Shown piece after piece: positions 27,203 through 35,650 of a DNA stretch of 53,838 nt. Below the pieces are notes generated by a model that ran no database searches, was not told where the DNA came from, and saw nothing but the letters and a program-made list of their open reading frames with translations. The position numbers and the translations under genes are program-made. Numbering within the stretch: position 1 is the stretch's first letter; every line of letters starts with the position of its first letter. Origin of the DNA: Gemmatimonadaceae bacterium (lineage in GTDB: Bacteria > Gemmatimonadota > Gemmatimonadetes > Gemmatimonadales > Gemmatimonadaceae); contig JABFXC010000039.1 in NCBI GenBank assembly GCA_013361935.1, positions 1-53,838 of the forward strand, read 5' to 3'.

Positions 27203-28333
27203 GTGAGCGAACGATTCGACATCCTGCACCTCGTCGCGCCGGGCGCGGTCGGCGGCATCGAGAGCGTGGTCAGGCTCCTCGCGAAGGGCCAGCTCCGCCG
27301 GGGCCATCGCGTGCGCGTGCTCGCCACGATCGACTCGCCCGACGCGGCCGCGCCATTCCTCGACGCGCTCCGCGAGTCGGGGGTCGAGGCGCTGACGCTC
27401 GTGGCGCCCGGGCGGTCGTATCTGCGCGAGTCGCGCACGGTGACGCGGCTCTGCCGAGAGTCGCGCCCCTCGATCGTGCACACCCACGGCTATCGCGCCG
27501 ACGTCGTCGGAGGCTCGGCGGCGCGCCGCGCGGGGGTGCCGACGGTGAGCACCGTGCACGGATTCACCGGCGGCGACTGGAAGAACCGGCTCTACGAGCG
27601 GCTCCAGCGCGCCGCGTATCGACGCTTCGACGCGGTCGTTCCCGTGTCGGCACCGATGGAGGCGTCGCTCGAGCGCTCGCGGGTGAGTCGCGCGCGCCTT
27701 CACCTCGTGCCCAACGCCTACGAGCCGACGCGGCCGCTGTCGCGCGAGGAGGCGCGGCGCAGGCTGGCGATCGGCGGGGAGGGATTCCGTGTCGGTTGGA
27801 TCGGGCGCGCGACCCACGAGAAGGGGCTCGACGTCGCGGTGCGGGCGATCGCCCACCCGAGCGCGACGGGAGCCGTGCTCTCCGTGATCGGCGACGGTGT
27901 GGAGCGGCCGCGCGCGATGGCGCTCGCGTCGCGGCTGGGAGTCGCGGAGCGCATCGACTGGCACGGGCTCGTTCCCGACGCGGGCGCGCTCGTCGCCGCC
28001 TTCGACGCGCTGGTGCTCTCCTCGCGCACGGAGGGAACACCGATGGTGCTCTTCGAGGCGATGGCCGCCTGCGTCCCGATCATCGCGACGCTCGTCGGCG
28101 GAGTGCCGGACGTCGTCGGTCATGCCGAGGCGGCGCTGGTCCCCCCGGAGGACCCGGGAGCGATCGCCGGAGCCGTGCAGACGATCCGGCTCGACCCCGC
28201 CCCCGCGGCCCGGCGCGCCGCGGCGGCGCGCACGCGTCTCGAGCGCGAGTTCGCCGTCGAGCCCTGGCTCGACCGCTACGAGGACGTCTACCGCGCGGCG
28301 AGGTCGACGAGCGCGGGGAGGCGCGCCGCGTGA
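27203..28333 (+). CDS. Glycosyltransferase, GT4 type
   Basis: A 376-residue GT-B enzyme. GTG 27203 gives the normal start FDILHLVAPGAVGGIESVV. HGYRADVVGGSAARRAGVP and STVHGFTGGDW form the acceptor domain. GWIGRATHEKGLDVAV and SRTEGTPMVLFEAMAA (E-x7-E) form the donor domain. It is the first gene of a two-gene unit with the GT2 at 28330, overlapping by 4 nt (GTGA). Confidence 0.9.
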   Translation: MSERFDILHLVAPGAVGGIESVVRLLAKGQLRRGHRVRVLATIDSPDAAAPFLDALRESGVEALTLVAPGRSYLRESRTVTRLCRESRPSIVHTHGYRADVVGGSAARRAGVPTVSTVHGFTGGDWKNRLYERLQRAAYRRFDAVVPVSAPMEASLERSRVSRARLHLVPNAYEPTRPLSREEARRRLAIGGEGFRVGWIGRATHEKGLDVAVRAIAHPSATGAVLSVIGDGVERPRAMALASRLGVAERIDWHGLVPDAGALVAAFDALVLSSRTEGTPMVLFEAMAACVPIIATLVGGVPDVVGHAEAALVPPEDPGAIAGAVQTIRLDPAPAARRAAAARTRLEREFAVEPWLDRYEDVYRAARSTSAGRRAA

Positions 28334-29502
28334 CGACTCTGGCGCTCGTCCTGATCGCGATCCCGGTGCTGCTCTTCGTCTACGCGTACCTGGGCTACCC
28401 GCTTTTCCTCGTCGTTCTCGGCGAGCGGACCCGCCGCGCGCCGACGCCGACGGCGGATCCAGCGGAGTGGCCGGAGATCACCGTCGCCATCCCCGCGTAC
28501 AACGCCGAGCGATCGATCGCGCGCACGCTCGACGCGCTGACGGCCGCCGACTATCCCGCCGGCCGCCGGCACATCCTCGTCGTCTCGGACGGGTCCACCG
28601 ATCGCACCGACGAGATCGTGCGCGGCTACGCGGATCGCGGAGTGGAGCTGCTGCGCCAGGAACCGCGCGGGGGAAAGACCGCGGCGGAGAACGCGGCGGC
28701 CTCGCGGCTGCGCGGAAGCGTCGTCGTCAACACCGACGCGACCATCGTCGTGCCGCCCGCTTCGCTGAAGCATCTCGTGCGGCCCTTCCAGGATCCGACG
28801 ATTGGCGTCGTCTCGGGACGCGACGTGAGCGTCGCGCTGAACGACAGCGACGTGAGCCGCGGTGAAGCCGGCTACTCGGGCTACGAGATGTGGGTGCGCT
28901 CGCTGGAGAGCCGCTCCGGTCTGATCGCCGGCGCGACGGGCAGCCTCTACGCGGCGCGACGCGAGCTGCAGCGCGGCGATCTCCCCGCGGAGCTCACGCG
29001 CGACTTCGCCTGCACGCTCGACGCGTACGAGCGCGGATGGCGCACGGTGGCGGTGGACGACGCGATCTGCCTGGTCGCGCGCGCGCCCTCGCTGCGCGCC
29101 GAGCTGCGGCGCAAGGCGAGGACTATGGCGCACGGCGTCGACACGCTGTGGCACTATCGGCGGCTCATGAACCCCGTGCGCCACGGCCGCTTCGCGCTGA
29201 TGCTCCTCAGCCACAAGCTCGGCCGCTGGCTCTTCTTCGCGACGCTCCCGCTCGCGATCGTCGGGCTGGCGATGGCGAGCGCGCGGAGCGCGCTCGCGTC
29301 CGTCGCGCTCCTCGCCGCCCTGCTCGGCGTCGCTGCGGGGACGTATGCCCTGCTCGCGCACGAGGACCGCGGGCTACCCGCGCCCCTCGCACTGTGCGGC
29401 TACGCGATGGTCGCGATCGTCGCCGCGCTCACCGCCTGGACCCGCTTCCTCCGCGGCGACCGCGTGCTGGTCTGGGAGCCGACGGCGCGGTCGGGAGAGT
29501 AG
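28330..29502 (+). CDS. Membrane glycosyltransferase, GT2 type
   Basis: A 390-residue processive-looking GT2: N-terminal membrane helix (about 3-27, VLLFVYAYLGYPLFLVVLG), GT-A catalytic domain starting EITVAIPAYNAERSI with LVVSDGSTDRT, then VVVNTDATIV as the metal-binding strand (Asp present) and DFACTLDAYERGW as the acceptor-side acidic motif. Three C-terminal helices follow. It resembles enzymes that extend or start exopolysaccharide chains. The TAG stop lies inside the first unit of the GGGAGTAC repeat hairpin that follows. Confidence 0.88.
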   Translation: MTTLALVLIAIPVLLFVYAYLGYPLFLVVLGERTRRAPTPTADPAEWPEITVAIPAYNAERSIARTLDALTAADYPAGRRHILVVSDGSTDRTDEIVRGYADRGVELLRQEPRGGKTAAENAAASRLRGSVVVNTDATIVVPPASLKHLVRPFQDPTIGVVSGRDVSVALNDSDVSRGEAGYSGYEMWVRSLESRSGLIAGATGSLYAARRELQRGDLPAELTRDFACTLDAYERGWRTVAVDDAICLVARAPSLRAELRRKARTMAHGVDTLWHYRRLMNPVRHGRFALMLLSHKLGRWLFFATLPLAIVGLAMASARSALASVALLAALLGVAAGTYALLAHEDRGLPAPLALCGYAMVAIVAALTAWTRFLRGDRVLVWEPTARSGE

Positions 29503-29586
29503 GGGAGTAGGGGAGTACGGGAGTACGGGAGTACGGCACTGCCATGTCGCAGTTGCGTACTCCCGTACCCCGTACTCCCGTACTCC
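29503..29586. repeat. Octamer-built hairpin (GGGAGTAC)n / (GTACTCCC)n
   Basis: Directly after the GT2 stop there are four tandem copies of an octamer (one GGGAGTAG, then GGGAGTAC three times, up to about 29535). A 23-nt loop region follows, then three inverted copies of the same word (29557-29586). The whole fills the 96-bp gap between two convergent genes and would form a long hairpin on either strand, so it may act as a two-way terminator. The word is not the one used in the other gaps. Confidence 0.8.
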
Positions 29587-29598
29587 CCCCGCCGAGAC

Positions 29599-30606
29599 CT
29601 ACCAGCCGAGCTGCTTGGCGATCATCACGGGGACGGTCCTGACCATGATGCGCAGGTCGGTGGCGAGGGAGCGCTGCTCGAGGTACTCGAGGTCGTAGCG
29701 CACCTTGCGGCGAACGTCCTCGAGCGAGGTGTCGTAGGCCGCGTTGATCTGCGCCCACCCGGTGATGCCGGGGCGCGCGCGATGCCGCGCGGGGTACTCG
29801 CGGATGTCGCGCACGAGGTTGACGATGATCGTCGGGCGCTCGGGGCGCGGGCCGACGATGTTCATGTCGCCACGCAGCACGTTCCACAGCTGCGGCAGCT
29901 CGTCGAGCCGGCTCGCGCGCAGGAAGCGGCCGAGGCGGGTGACGCGCGGGTCGTTCCTCGTCGCCCAGGTCGCGCCGCAGTTCGCTTCGGCGTCGACACA
30001 CATCGAGCGGAACTTGTAGATGGTGAAGATCCGCCCCGTGAGGTTCTGCCTGCGGCGATCGGTGCGGCCGGCGAAGGGATGACGGCGGCGCTCGCGGCCG
30101 CGGCGCGCGTCGCGACCGACGCGCTCCTGCCGGTAGAGCACCGGTCCGCGCGAGTCGAGCTTGATCGCGATCGCGACGAGGAGCATCACCGGCGCCGTGA
30201 TGACGAGCGCGAGCGAGGCGATCGCGATGTTGACCGCGCGCTCGATGCGATCCGAGGTGCGCGGCCGCTCGCGGCGGTCGACGAAGGGCCAGCGCATCTC
30301 CGGCGCCTCGGCGGGCATCCCGGCCGGCGTTTCCGCGGCGGCCGTCTGCTCCTGGGCGGCGACCGAGTCGATCTCGCGGATCGCCTCGCGGACGAGCTGC
30401 AGCGCCTCGTACGTGCGAACGGGCGTGTCGGCGAGCGATTCGACGAGCGGGGATGGGAGCGGCACCGGCTCCCGGAACGCGGGGACTTCGGCGCTTATCT
30501 CCGGTACGCCGTCCGGCCCGACCGCGATGTGCTCGATCCGCGGCTTCTTCGCCTCCGTCGCCTCGGCGACGACCTCCTGCAGCTGCAACGTCTCACGTTC
30601 CCGCAT
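29599..30606 (-). CDS. Undecaprenyl-phosphate sugar phosphotransferase (initiating enzyme)
   Basis: 335 residues from ATG 30606. It has the bacterial sugar-transferase domain: a membrane helix (about 125-150, IAIASLALVITAPVMLLVAI), the KLDSRGPVLYRQERVG strand, KFRSM, RASRLDELPQLWNVL and MNIVGPRPERP, and RPGITGWAQIN. It transfers a sugar-1-phosphate to undecaprenyl phosphate to start repeat-unit synthesis. Two oddities: a 120-residue disordered, acidic/Pro-rich N-terminus in place of the multi-helix domain of WcaJ/WbaP, and an Arg-rich insert of about 20 residues between the QERVG and RIFTIYKFRSM motifs. It is downstream of the Wza-like gene on the same strand. Confidence 0.9.
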   Translation of the reverse strand: MRERETLQLQEVVAEATEAKKPRIEHIAVGPDGVPEISAEVPAFREPVPLPSPLVESLADTPVRTYEALQLVREAIREIDSVAAQEQTAAAETPAGMPAEAPEMRWPFVDRRERPRTSDRIERAVNIAIASLALVITAPVMLLVAIAIKLDSRGPVLYRQERVGRDARRGRERRRHPFAGRTDRRRQNLTGRIFTIYKFRSMCVDAEANCGATWATRNDPRVTRLGRFLRASRLDELPQLWNVLRGDMNIVGPRPERPTIIVNLVRDIREYPARHRARPGITGWAQINAAYDTSLEDVRRKVRYDLEYLEQRSLATDLRIMVRTVPVMIAKQLGW

Positions 30607-30681
30607 GTCCCACCCCCACGACTGCCTGATGTCCCTGCCCGCCGGCGCGCCTGCCGCGCGTCGCACGTCCTGCCTCTCGAT

Positions 30682-31362
30682 TCAGCGATGACGCACGAGG
30701 ATCACGCTGACCAGCGCACCGGCGACCAGCGCTCCGGTGCGCGCGTATTCGGTCCAATCCCGCCGCGCGGGGACGACGAGCTCGTCCCCCGCCCGCAGCC
30801 CCAGCTCGTCGAGCGTGCGCCCGGCGACGATCGCCCTGCGGAGATCCTCCTCCTTCCAGATCGTGGCCGGACCGCGCCTGACGGTGATGCGCTCCGCGTC
30901 CGCGGTGCGCGCCAGCCCGCCCGCGCGCATCAGCACGTCACCGACGAGCGCGTCGGGGGCGACCGCGTAGTAGCCCGGCGCGTTCACGTCGCCGATCACC
31001 GAGACGCGCATCAGCGACCGTGCCTCCACCGCCGCGGTATCGCGCACGTAGCGCGCGAGCTCGAGGCGGAGATGGTGCGTGAGATCCGAGCGCGCGACGC
31101 CGGCGAGCCCGATGGGCGGGATGTCCGGGAGCTCGAGGGTGCGCCCCGCCCGGACGACGAAGGTGTCGGTGAGCGTCGCCACCCCCGGCACCCTGAGCAC
31201 CACGCGGTCCCCGACGTGGAGGTCCCCGTCCCGCATGCGGCGGAGCGCCGCGTCGTCCCGCGCCTGCTGCGCCCCCACCGCCGAAGCGAGCGCCACCGCG
31301 CCCGCCGCGACGATCGCCGCACGGCGGAGAGCGGTCTGGAGGTGGCGCCGGTCACAGGACAT
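30682..31362 (-). CDS. Polysaccharide export protein (Wza-like, SLBB)
   Basis: A 226-residue exported protein, signal peptide ending VGAQ (about residue 32). It holds one polysaccharide-export domain (DLHVGDRVVLRVPG) and one SLBB domain (RVSVIGDVNAPGYYAV), with a hydrophobic C-terminal helix (GALVAGALVSVILV). It is shorter than Wza (about 380 residues), which has extra SLBB-like domains, and it lacks a lipobox. It would form the outer-membrane or periplasmic part of the export channel. Divergent from the Wzc-like gene, with a 179-bp shared upstream region that contains GCCTAACG at 31369. Confidence 0.85.
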   Translation of the reverse strand: MSCDRRHLQTALRRAAIVAAGAVALASAVGAQQARDDAALRRMRDGDLHVGDRVVLRVPGVATLTDTFVVRAGRTLELPDIPPIGLAGVARSDLTHHLRLELARYVRDTAAVEARSLMRVSVIGDVNAPGYYAVAPDALVGDVLMRAGGLARTADAERITVRRGPATIWKEEDLRRAIVAGRTLDELGLRAGDELVVPARRDWTEYARTGALVAGALVSVILVRHR

Positions 31363-31368
31363 GCCACT

Positions 31369-31376
31369 GCCTAACG
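31369..31376 (+). repeat. GCCTAACG octamer in the wza/wzc divergent region
   Basis: One of 18 exact copies of the window-wide octamer and one of the few lying in a regulatory gap, 7 nt upstream of the wza-like start. Its place between two divergent genes makes it a good site to test protein binding. The rest of the 179-bp gap shows no promoter I would defend. Confidence 0.5.
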
Positions 31377-31541
31377 CACAGGCTGTACCAGTTATGTGGC
31401 GCAGGAGCCAATGAACGGTTGAGTGTCGAGAAGCTGGACGGAGCGGACCGTGGCGAGCTCTTTGCTTCTCTCCCCAGCGGCCGCGACCGAAGCGCCGTAT
31501 GGCGCGGGCCGCTCGTGCACGTGCAGTCCGGAGTTTCGCGA

Positions 31542-34001
31542 ATGACCGACGACGTCCAGAACCAGGCGACCGCAGCAGCACGCACCCCGATCCGGCCGAT
31601 CGGCCCGGCCGATGGCGCGTCGGGGGAGCGGTCGGGGATCCCGTGGGGGCGGTACGTCGCCGCCGTGAAGCGACGCCGGGTGCTGGTCGCGGGGATCGTG
31701 GTCGGTGCGCTGGCCATCGGAGCGCTCGCGACGCGGTTCTTCCGGCCGACGTACGAGGTCCACTCGACCATCTGGCTGGCGACGGGCAGCAACGCCGCTC
31801 CCGTCGACGGCCGGCGCGGCAACGACCGGCTGCTCGCCGCGCCGGCATGGGGCGAGGTGCTGCACAGCTACTCCGTCCTCGACCCCGTGGTCGACCGGCT
31901 CTCGCTCTTCGTCACGCCGAAGTCGCCGGCGGACAGCGCGGCGGTTGCCAGCTTCCACGCGTCGCCCGCGATCGCGGCGGGGAAGTACTCGCTGCGCGTC
32001 TCCGCCGACGGTCGAAGCTGGACGCTCGAGGACGAGCACGGAAAGACCGTCGACCGCGGCGCGGTCGGTGATTCGGTCGGCCGCGCGGCGGGCTTCCGCT
32101 GGGCGCCGCGGCAGCCCGCGCTCGGCCGCGACCGCGCGATCGCCTTCATCGTCGTCGAGCCGCGCCAGGCGGCGATGAAGCTGCGCAACCGGCTCGAGAT
32201 CGGATTCCCGGACACGAGCTTCATCTCGGTGCGGCTGAGCGGCCCGCGACCGGCGCGTGACGCGCGGATCCTCAACGAGATCGGGCGGCAGTTCGTGGCG
32301 ACGGCGTCGGGGCTCATCCGGGGGAACCAGGCGCAGTCGGCGCAGCAGCTCGCGCAGCAACTGGGACAGGCGGAGAGCGCGCTGCGAAGCTCCGAGGAAG
32401 CGCTCCGTAACTATAGAACGGGCACCGTCGGCCTCCCCTCGCAGGACGATCCGAGCGTCGCCCTCCGCGACCCGAGCTTCGCCGCGCTCTTCGATCAGCG
32501 GGCGGAGCTCGACAGCGTGCGCGCCGACCGCCAGGCGCTCGAGCGGGTGCTTGGCGGCGGGGGAGGAACTGGGCCGCGCATCGACCCGGCCGCGCTCCTC
32601 GCCATCCCGTCGGCGCGCAGCGCGCCGGAGCTGAGCGCCGCGATCGCCGACCTGACGAAGGCGCAGTCGCAGCTCGCGACGCTCCGCCGCACCTACACCG
32701 ATGAGTACAAGGCGGTGCAGGACGCGCGCGCCGACATCGCGCGCATCGAGCAGCAGACGCTGCCGACGCTCGCCCAGGGTGTGCTCGACCGCCTGCGCAA
32801 CCGCGAGCGCGCGCTCGACACGCGCGTCGCGCAGTCCAGCGGTGCGCTGCGCGCGGTCCCCTCGCGCGCGATCGATCAGCAGCGGCTGCAGCGCGACGTG
32901 CAGGTGAACGCGTCGCTCTACAACGCGATCCGCGGCCAGTACGACGCGGCGCGGCTCTCCGAGCTTTCCGCGGTGCCCGGCGTCGCGGTGCTCGACAGCG
33001 CCGTCGCGCCGCTGGAGCCGGTGACGAACACCGTGCCCGGGATCCTGCTCGCCGCGCTCCTCGCCGGCGCCGCGCTCGCCCTCGCGACCGCGCTCCTCCT
33101 CGACGCGACCGATCGCCGGCTCTGGTATCCGGAGCAGGTGGAGGCGCTCGGCTACGAGATCATCGGCGCGGTGCCGCGCGCGCCGGAAGCGAAGCGCGAG
33201 ATGGACGACCCCGTCGCCGCGGCGCAGGTCGCGGAGTCGATGCGGTCGCTCCGGCTCAACGTGCTCAATGCGATGCTCGGCGCGCGTCCCGTCGCGCTCA
33301 GCGTCCTCAGCGCCGAGATCGGCGACGGGAAGTCCTTCGTCGCCACGCAGCTCGCGCGCTCCTTCGCGCAGGCCGGCCACCGGACGGTGCTCGTCGACGG
33401 GGACATCCGCCGAGGGGTCGCCGACCAGGCGTTCCATCTGACGCGGACTCCCGGGCTCACCGATCACCTCGCGGGCAAGGTCAGCCTCGACGAGGCAACG
33501 CGCGCGACGACCTACCCGAACCTCGCCGTCATCCCGAGCGGGACGCGGCTTCACGAGGGCCCGGAGCTCCTCAGCTCCGCGAAGCTCCCGGCGCTGATCA
33601 CCGCGCTCGGCGCGCGCTATGAGATCATCGTCGTCGACACGCCGCCGGTAGGCGCGGGCGCCGACGCCGGCTGCCTCGCGTCGGCGACGCGCAACGCGCT
33701 GCTCGTGCTGCGCGCGGGGAAGACCGATCGGAAGGCGGCGAAGACGCGGCTCGCGCAGTTCCAGCGGCTGCCGATCCACCTCCTCGGCGTCGTCCTCAAC
33801 GCGATCCGCGCCGAGGGCTCCTTCGCTTCCTACTCGTATCTGCCCGAGTACGCGGTCTACGCCCCGCGCCCCTACGCCGAGGGTGCGCCGGTGGAGGAGG
33901 AGCGTCCGCTCGCCGTGTCGCGCGACGGCGCGCCCGCCGCCGCCGCGGAGGGCAGCTCGTCGCGCCCCTCGCGGCGCGTGCGCCCCGAGAACCACTGGTA
34001 G
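31542..34001 (+). CDS. Wzc-like polysaccharide co-polymerase and BY-kinase
   Basis: 819 residues from ATG 31542, with GGAG 8 nt upstream. The N-terminal Wzz domain begins with a helix (VLVAGIVVGALAIGAL), continues into a long periplasmic coiled coil (about 250-470) and returns through a helix near 505-525. The cytoplasmic kinase has Walker A AEIGDGKS (K597), Walker A' VLVDGDIRR and Walker B IIVVDTPP (D699). A C-terminal tyrosine cluster (YSYLPEYAVYAPRPY) is the expected autophosphorylation site. It controls chain length and export with the Wza-like protein. The far upstream GTG at 31419 is less likely. Confidence 0.92.
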   Translation: MTDDVQNQATAAARTPIRPIGPADGASGERSGIPWGRYVAAVKRRRVLVAGIVVGALAIGALATRFFRPTYEVHSTIWLATGSNAAPVDGRRGNDRLLAAPAWGEVLHSYSVLDPVVDRLSLFVTPKSPADSAAVASFHASPAIAAGKYSLRVSADGRSWTLEDEHGKTVDRGAVGDSVGRAAGFRWAPRQPALGRDRAIAFIVVEPRQAAMKLRNRLEIGFPDTSFISVRLSGPRPARDARILNEIGRQFVATASGLIRGNQAQSAQQLAQQLGQAESALRSSEEALRNYRTGTVGLPSQDDPSVALRDPSFAALFDQRAELDSVRADRQALERVLGGGGGTGPRIDPAALLAIPSARSAPELSAAIADLTKAQSQLATLRRTYTDEYKAVQDARADIARIEQQTLPTLAQGVLDRLRNRERALDTRVAQSSGALRAVPSRAIDQQRLQRDVQVNASLYNAIRGQYDAARLSELSAVPGVAVLDSAVAPLEPVTNTVPGILLAALLAGAALALATALLLDATDRRLWYPEQVEALGYEIIGAVPRAPEAKREMDDPVAAAQVAESMRSLRLNVLNAMLGARPVALSVLSAEIGDGKSFVATQLARSFAQAGHRTVLVDGDIRRGVADQAFHLTRTPGLTDHLAGKVSLDEATRATTYPNLAVIPSGTRLHEGPELLSSAKLPALITALGARYEIIVVDTPPVGAGADAGCLASATRNALLVLRAGKTDRKAAKTRLAQFQRLPIHLLGVVLNAIRAEGSFASYSYLPEYAVYAPRPYAEGAPVEEERPLAVSRDGAPAAAAEGSSSRPSRRVRPENHW

Positions 34002-34172
34002 GTCGTCGCCCCGACTCACGGCCCGCGGTGCTTCGGGCTGTGTTCGGAGGCGCGCTGCCGCCGTTCTGACGACCGGGTCGACGGAGGAAACCGGTCGCGA
34101 AGGGGAGCCGGGTGCGGCAGCGGACGGTGATGTGCCGTGTCGTTCCGTCCGCTCGGGCGTCCAATAAGGTGA

Positions 34173-34190
34173 CGCGCCCCCACGGGCGCG
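34173..34190 (+). terminator. Possible terminator hairpin after the Wzc-like gene
   Basis: CGCGCCC, loop CCAC, GGGCGCG: a 7-bp stem 172 nt after the wzc-like stop, followed at a distance by a short T-run (ATTTTCC). The remaining 250-bp gap up to the diguanylate cyclase shows local inverted GACCGG/CCGGTC words near 34070-34105 but no riboswitch pattern I can match. Confidence 0.35.
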
Positions 34191-34251
34191 CCGGCACGAC
34201 TTCATTTTCCCCCATGGATTCTCTCCCCAACGGCGCGCGCGCGGGCAACCG

Positions 34252-35547
34252 GTGACGACGACGCAGGCGAATCAGCCTTCGGCGTACACGCCGACGCCGT
34301 CCACTCCGTCCGAGCGTGACACGTCGCGTGATTTCACGCGCGACTACACGGTCATCCAGGCGGAGCTGCGCCAGGACAGCTCGGAGCTGCAGCGTCAGGT
34401 GCTGCTCTGGCAGCGCTGGATCCGCTATGCGGCCGTCATGGTCGCGGGTGTCGCGGCGGTCGTGCGCTACGGGGCGGGAGACAGCGCTGGGGCGTGGGTT
34501 CCCGTGGCGGGCGCGGCGGGCGCGTACTTCGTCTTCACCGCGCTGATGAGCCGGATGATCGAGCGGCGGACTCCCGAGTCGGGGCTCCCCGCGATCATCC
34601 CCATCGTCACGCTGCTGGCCGATCTGCTGATGGTCTCGGCGCTCGTGTACTTCAGCGCGCCGCCATCGCAGTTCCACCGCATCCTGATCCTCGGCTTCCT
34701 CGGGCTGCAGCTCACCGTCTTCTACTTCGGGCGCCCGCTGGGGATCGCCGCGGCGGTGGCGACGGTGGCGACGTACATCGTCGCTTCCAGGTACGTGCCC
34801 CCGCACGTTCCCGGACCCGTCCCGACGTGGACGGTGATGATCATCAACAGCGCGCTCTTCGCCTTCGTGAGCAGCGTGCTCGTGATGATCTTCGGCAACT
34901 TCCGCGAGCGGATGAACAAGCTGCGGATGTTCGTGAAGCGCGTCGAGGTCGGCGACTTCATGGGCGAGTACGACGCGAGCAAGGACGTGCGGCCGGACGA
35001 CCTGACGCTGCTCGGCCAGAGCTACAACGAGATGCGCGGCCGGCTGGTGGAGCTGGTCGGGACCGACGTGCTCACCGGCTGCGTGAGCCGCCGCGCCTTC
35101 GACTCGCGGCTGAGCCGCGAGTGGCGCCAGGCGCGCCGGCGCGGCTCGACGCTCGCGGTGCTGATGGTCGACATCGACCACTTCAAGGAGATCAACGACA
35201 CGCACGGACACGGCGCGGGGGACAGCGTGCTGGCCGAGCTGGGCGCGATCATGCTGAAGACGGCCCGCGAAACGGACACCGTGGCGCGCCTGGGCGGGGA
35301 CGAGTTCGTCATCATGCTCCCGGACACGGCGTGGCAGGGGGCGATGACCTTCGCCGAGCGGTTGCGGCGGAACGTGGACGAGCACCACTTCAAGCTGGAG
35401 AGCAAGGAGCAGCTGCCGATCACGATCTCGGTCGGCGTCGCGCTCGCCAAGGGAAGCGATCCGGTGACGCACGACGAGCTCGTCGAGAGCGCGGACCGGG
35501 CGCTGTACAAGGCGAAGTCGGGGGGACGGAACCGGATCTGCGCCTAG
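34252..35547 (+). CDS. Membrane-bound diguanylate cyclase (GGDEF)
   Basis: 431 residues from GTG 34252. A disordered, Thr/Pro-rich N-terminus is followed by about six membrane helices (60-210), a short linker resembling HAMP (NFRERMNKLRMFVKRVEVGDF) and a GGDEF domain. The active-site loop is GGDEF (348-352) and the product-inhibition site RETD lies five residues before it, so the enzyme should make c-di-GMP and be feedback-controlled. MVDIDHFKEINDTHGH is intact. Its position next to the Wzc-like gene suggests a link to exopolysaccharide control. Confidence 0.92.
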   Translation: MTTTQANQPSAYTPTPSTPSERDTSRDFTRDYTVIQAELRQDSSELQRQVLLWQRWIRYAAVMVAGVAAVVRYGAGDSAGAWVPVAGAAGAYFVFTALMSRMIERRTPESGLPAIIPIVTLLADLLMVSALVYFSAPPSQFHRILILGFLGLQLTVFYFGRPLGIAAAVATVATYIVASRYVPPHVPGPVPTWTVMIINSALFAFVSSVLVMIFGNFRERMNKLRMFVKRVEVGDFMGEYDASKDVRPDDLTLLGQSYNEMRGRLVELVGTDVLTGCVSRRAFDSRLSREWRQARRRGSTLAVLMVDIDHFKEINDTHGHGAGDSVLAELGAIMLKTARETDTVARLGGDEFVIMLPDTAWQGAMTFAERLRRNVDEHHFKLESKEQLPITISVGVALAKGSDPVTHDELVESADRALYKAKSGGRNRICA

Positions 35548-35569
35548 GCGGCGTCGAGCGATGGGACCA

Positions 35570-35608
35570 CCGGAAGCGGGGGCGACGGATGCCCCCGCTT
35601 CGGTCATT
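35570..35608 (+). terminator. Hairpin terminator after the diguanylate cyclase
   Basis: AAGCGGGGGC (35574-35583), a 7-nt loop (GACGGAT) and GCCCCCGCTT (35591-35600) pair perfectly over 10 bp, extended by CCG/CGG outside. TCATTTC follows. It lies 26 nt after the stop codon and upstream of the threonine dehydratase gene. Confidence 0.7.
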
Positions 35609-35650
35609 TCGGCCGCTGGAAGCCGCGTCCCCGTCGTGCCAGATTGGGGG

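Noticed and set aside
31419..31541. Upstream GTG start for the Wzc-like protein
   Set aside because: The added 41 residues have no Wzz-like character, and ATG 31542 has a good GGAG box.
34002..34251. c-di-GMP (GEMM) or cobalamin riboswitch before the diguanylate cyclase
   Set aside because: I could not match the conserved GEMM core or the cobalamin box; only generic GC-rich inverted words are present.
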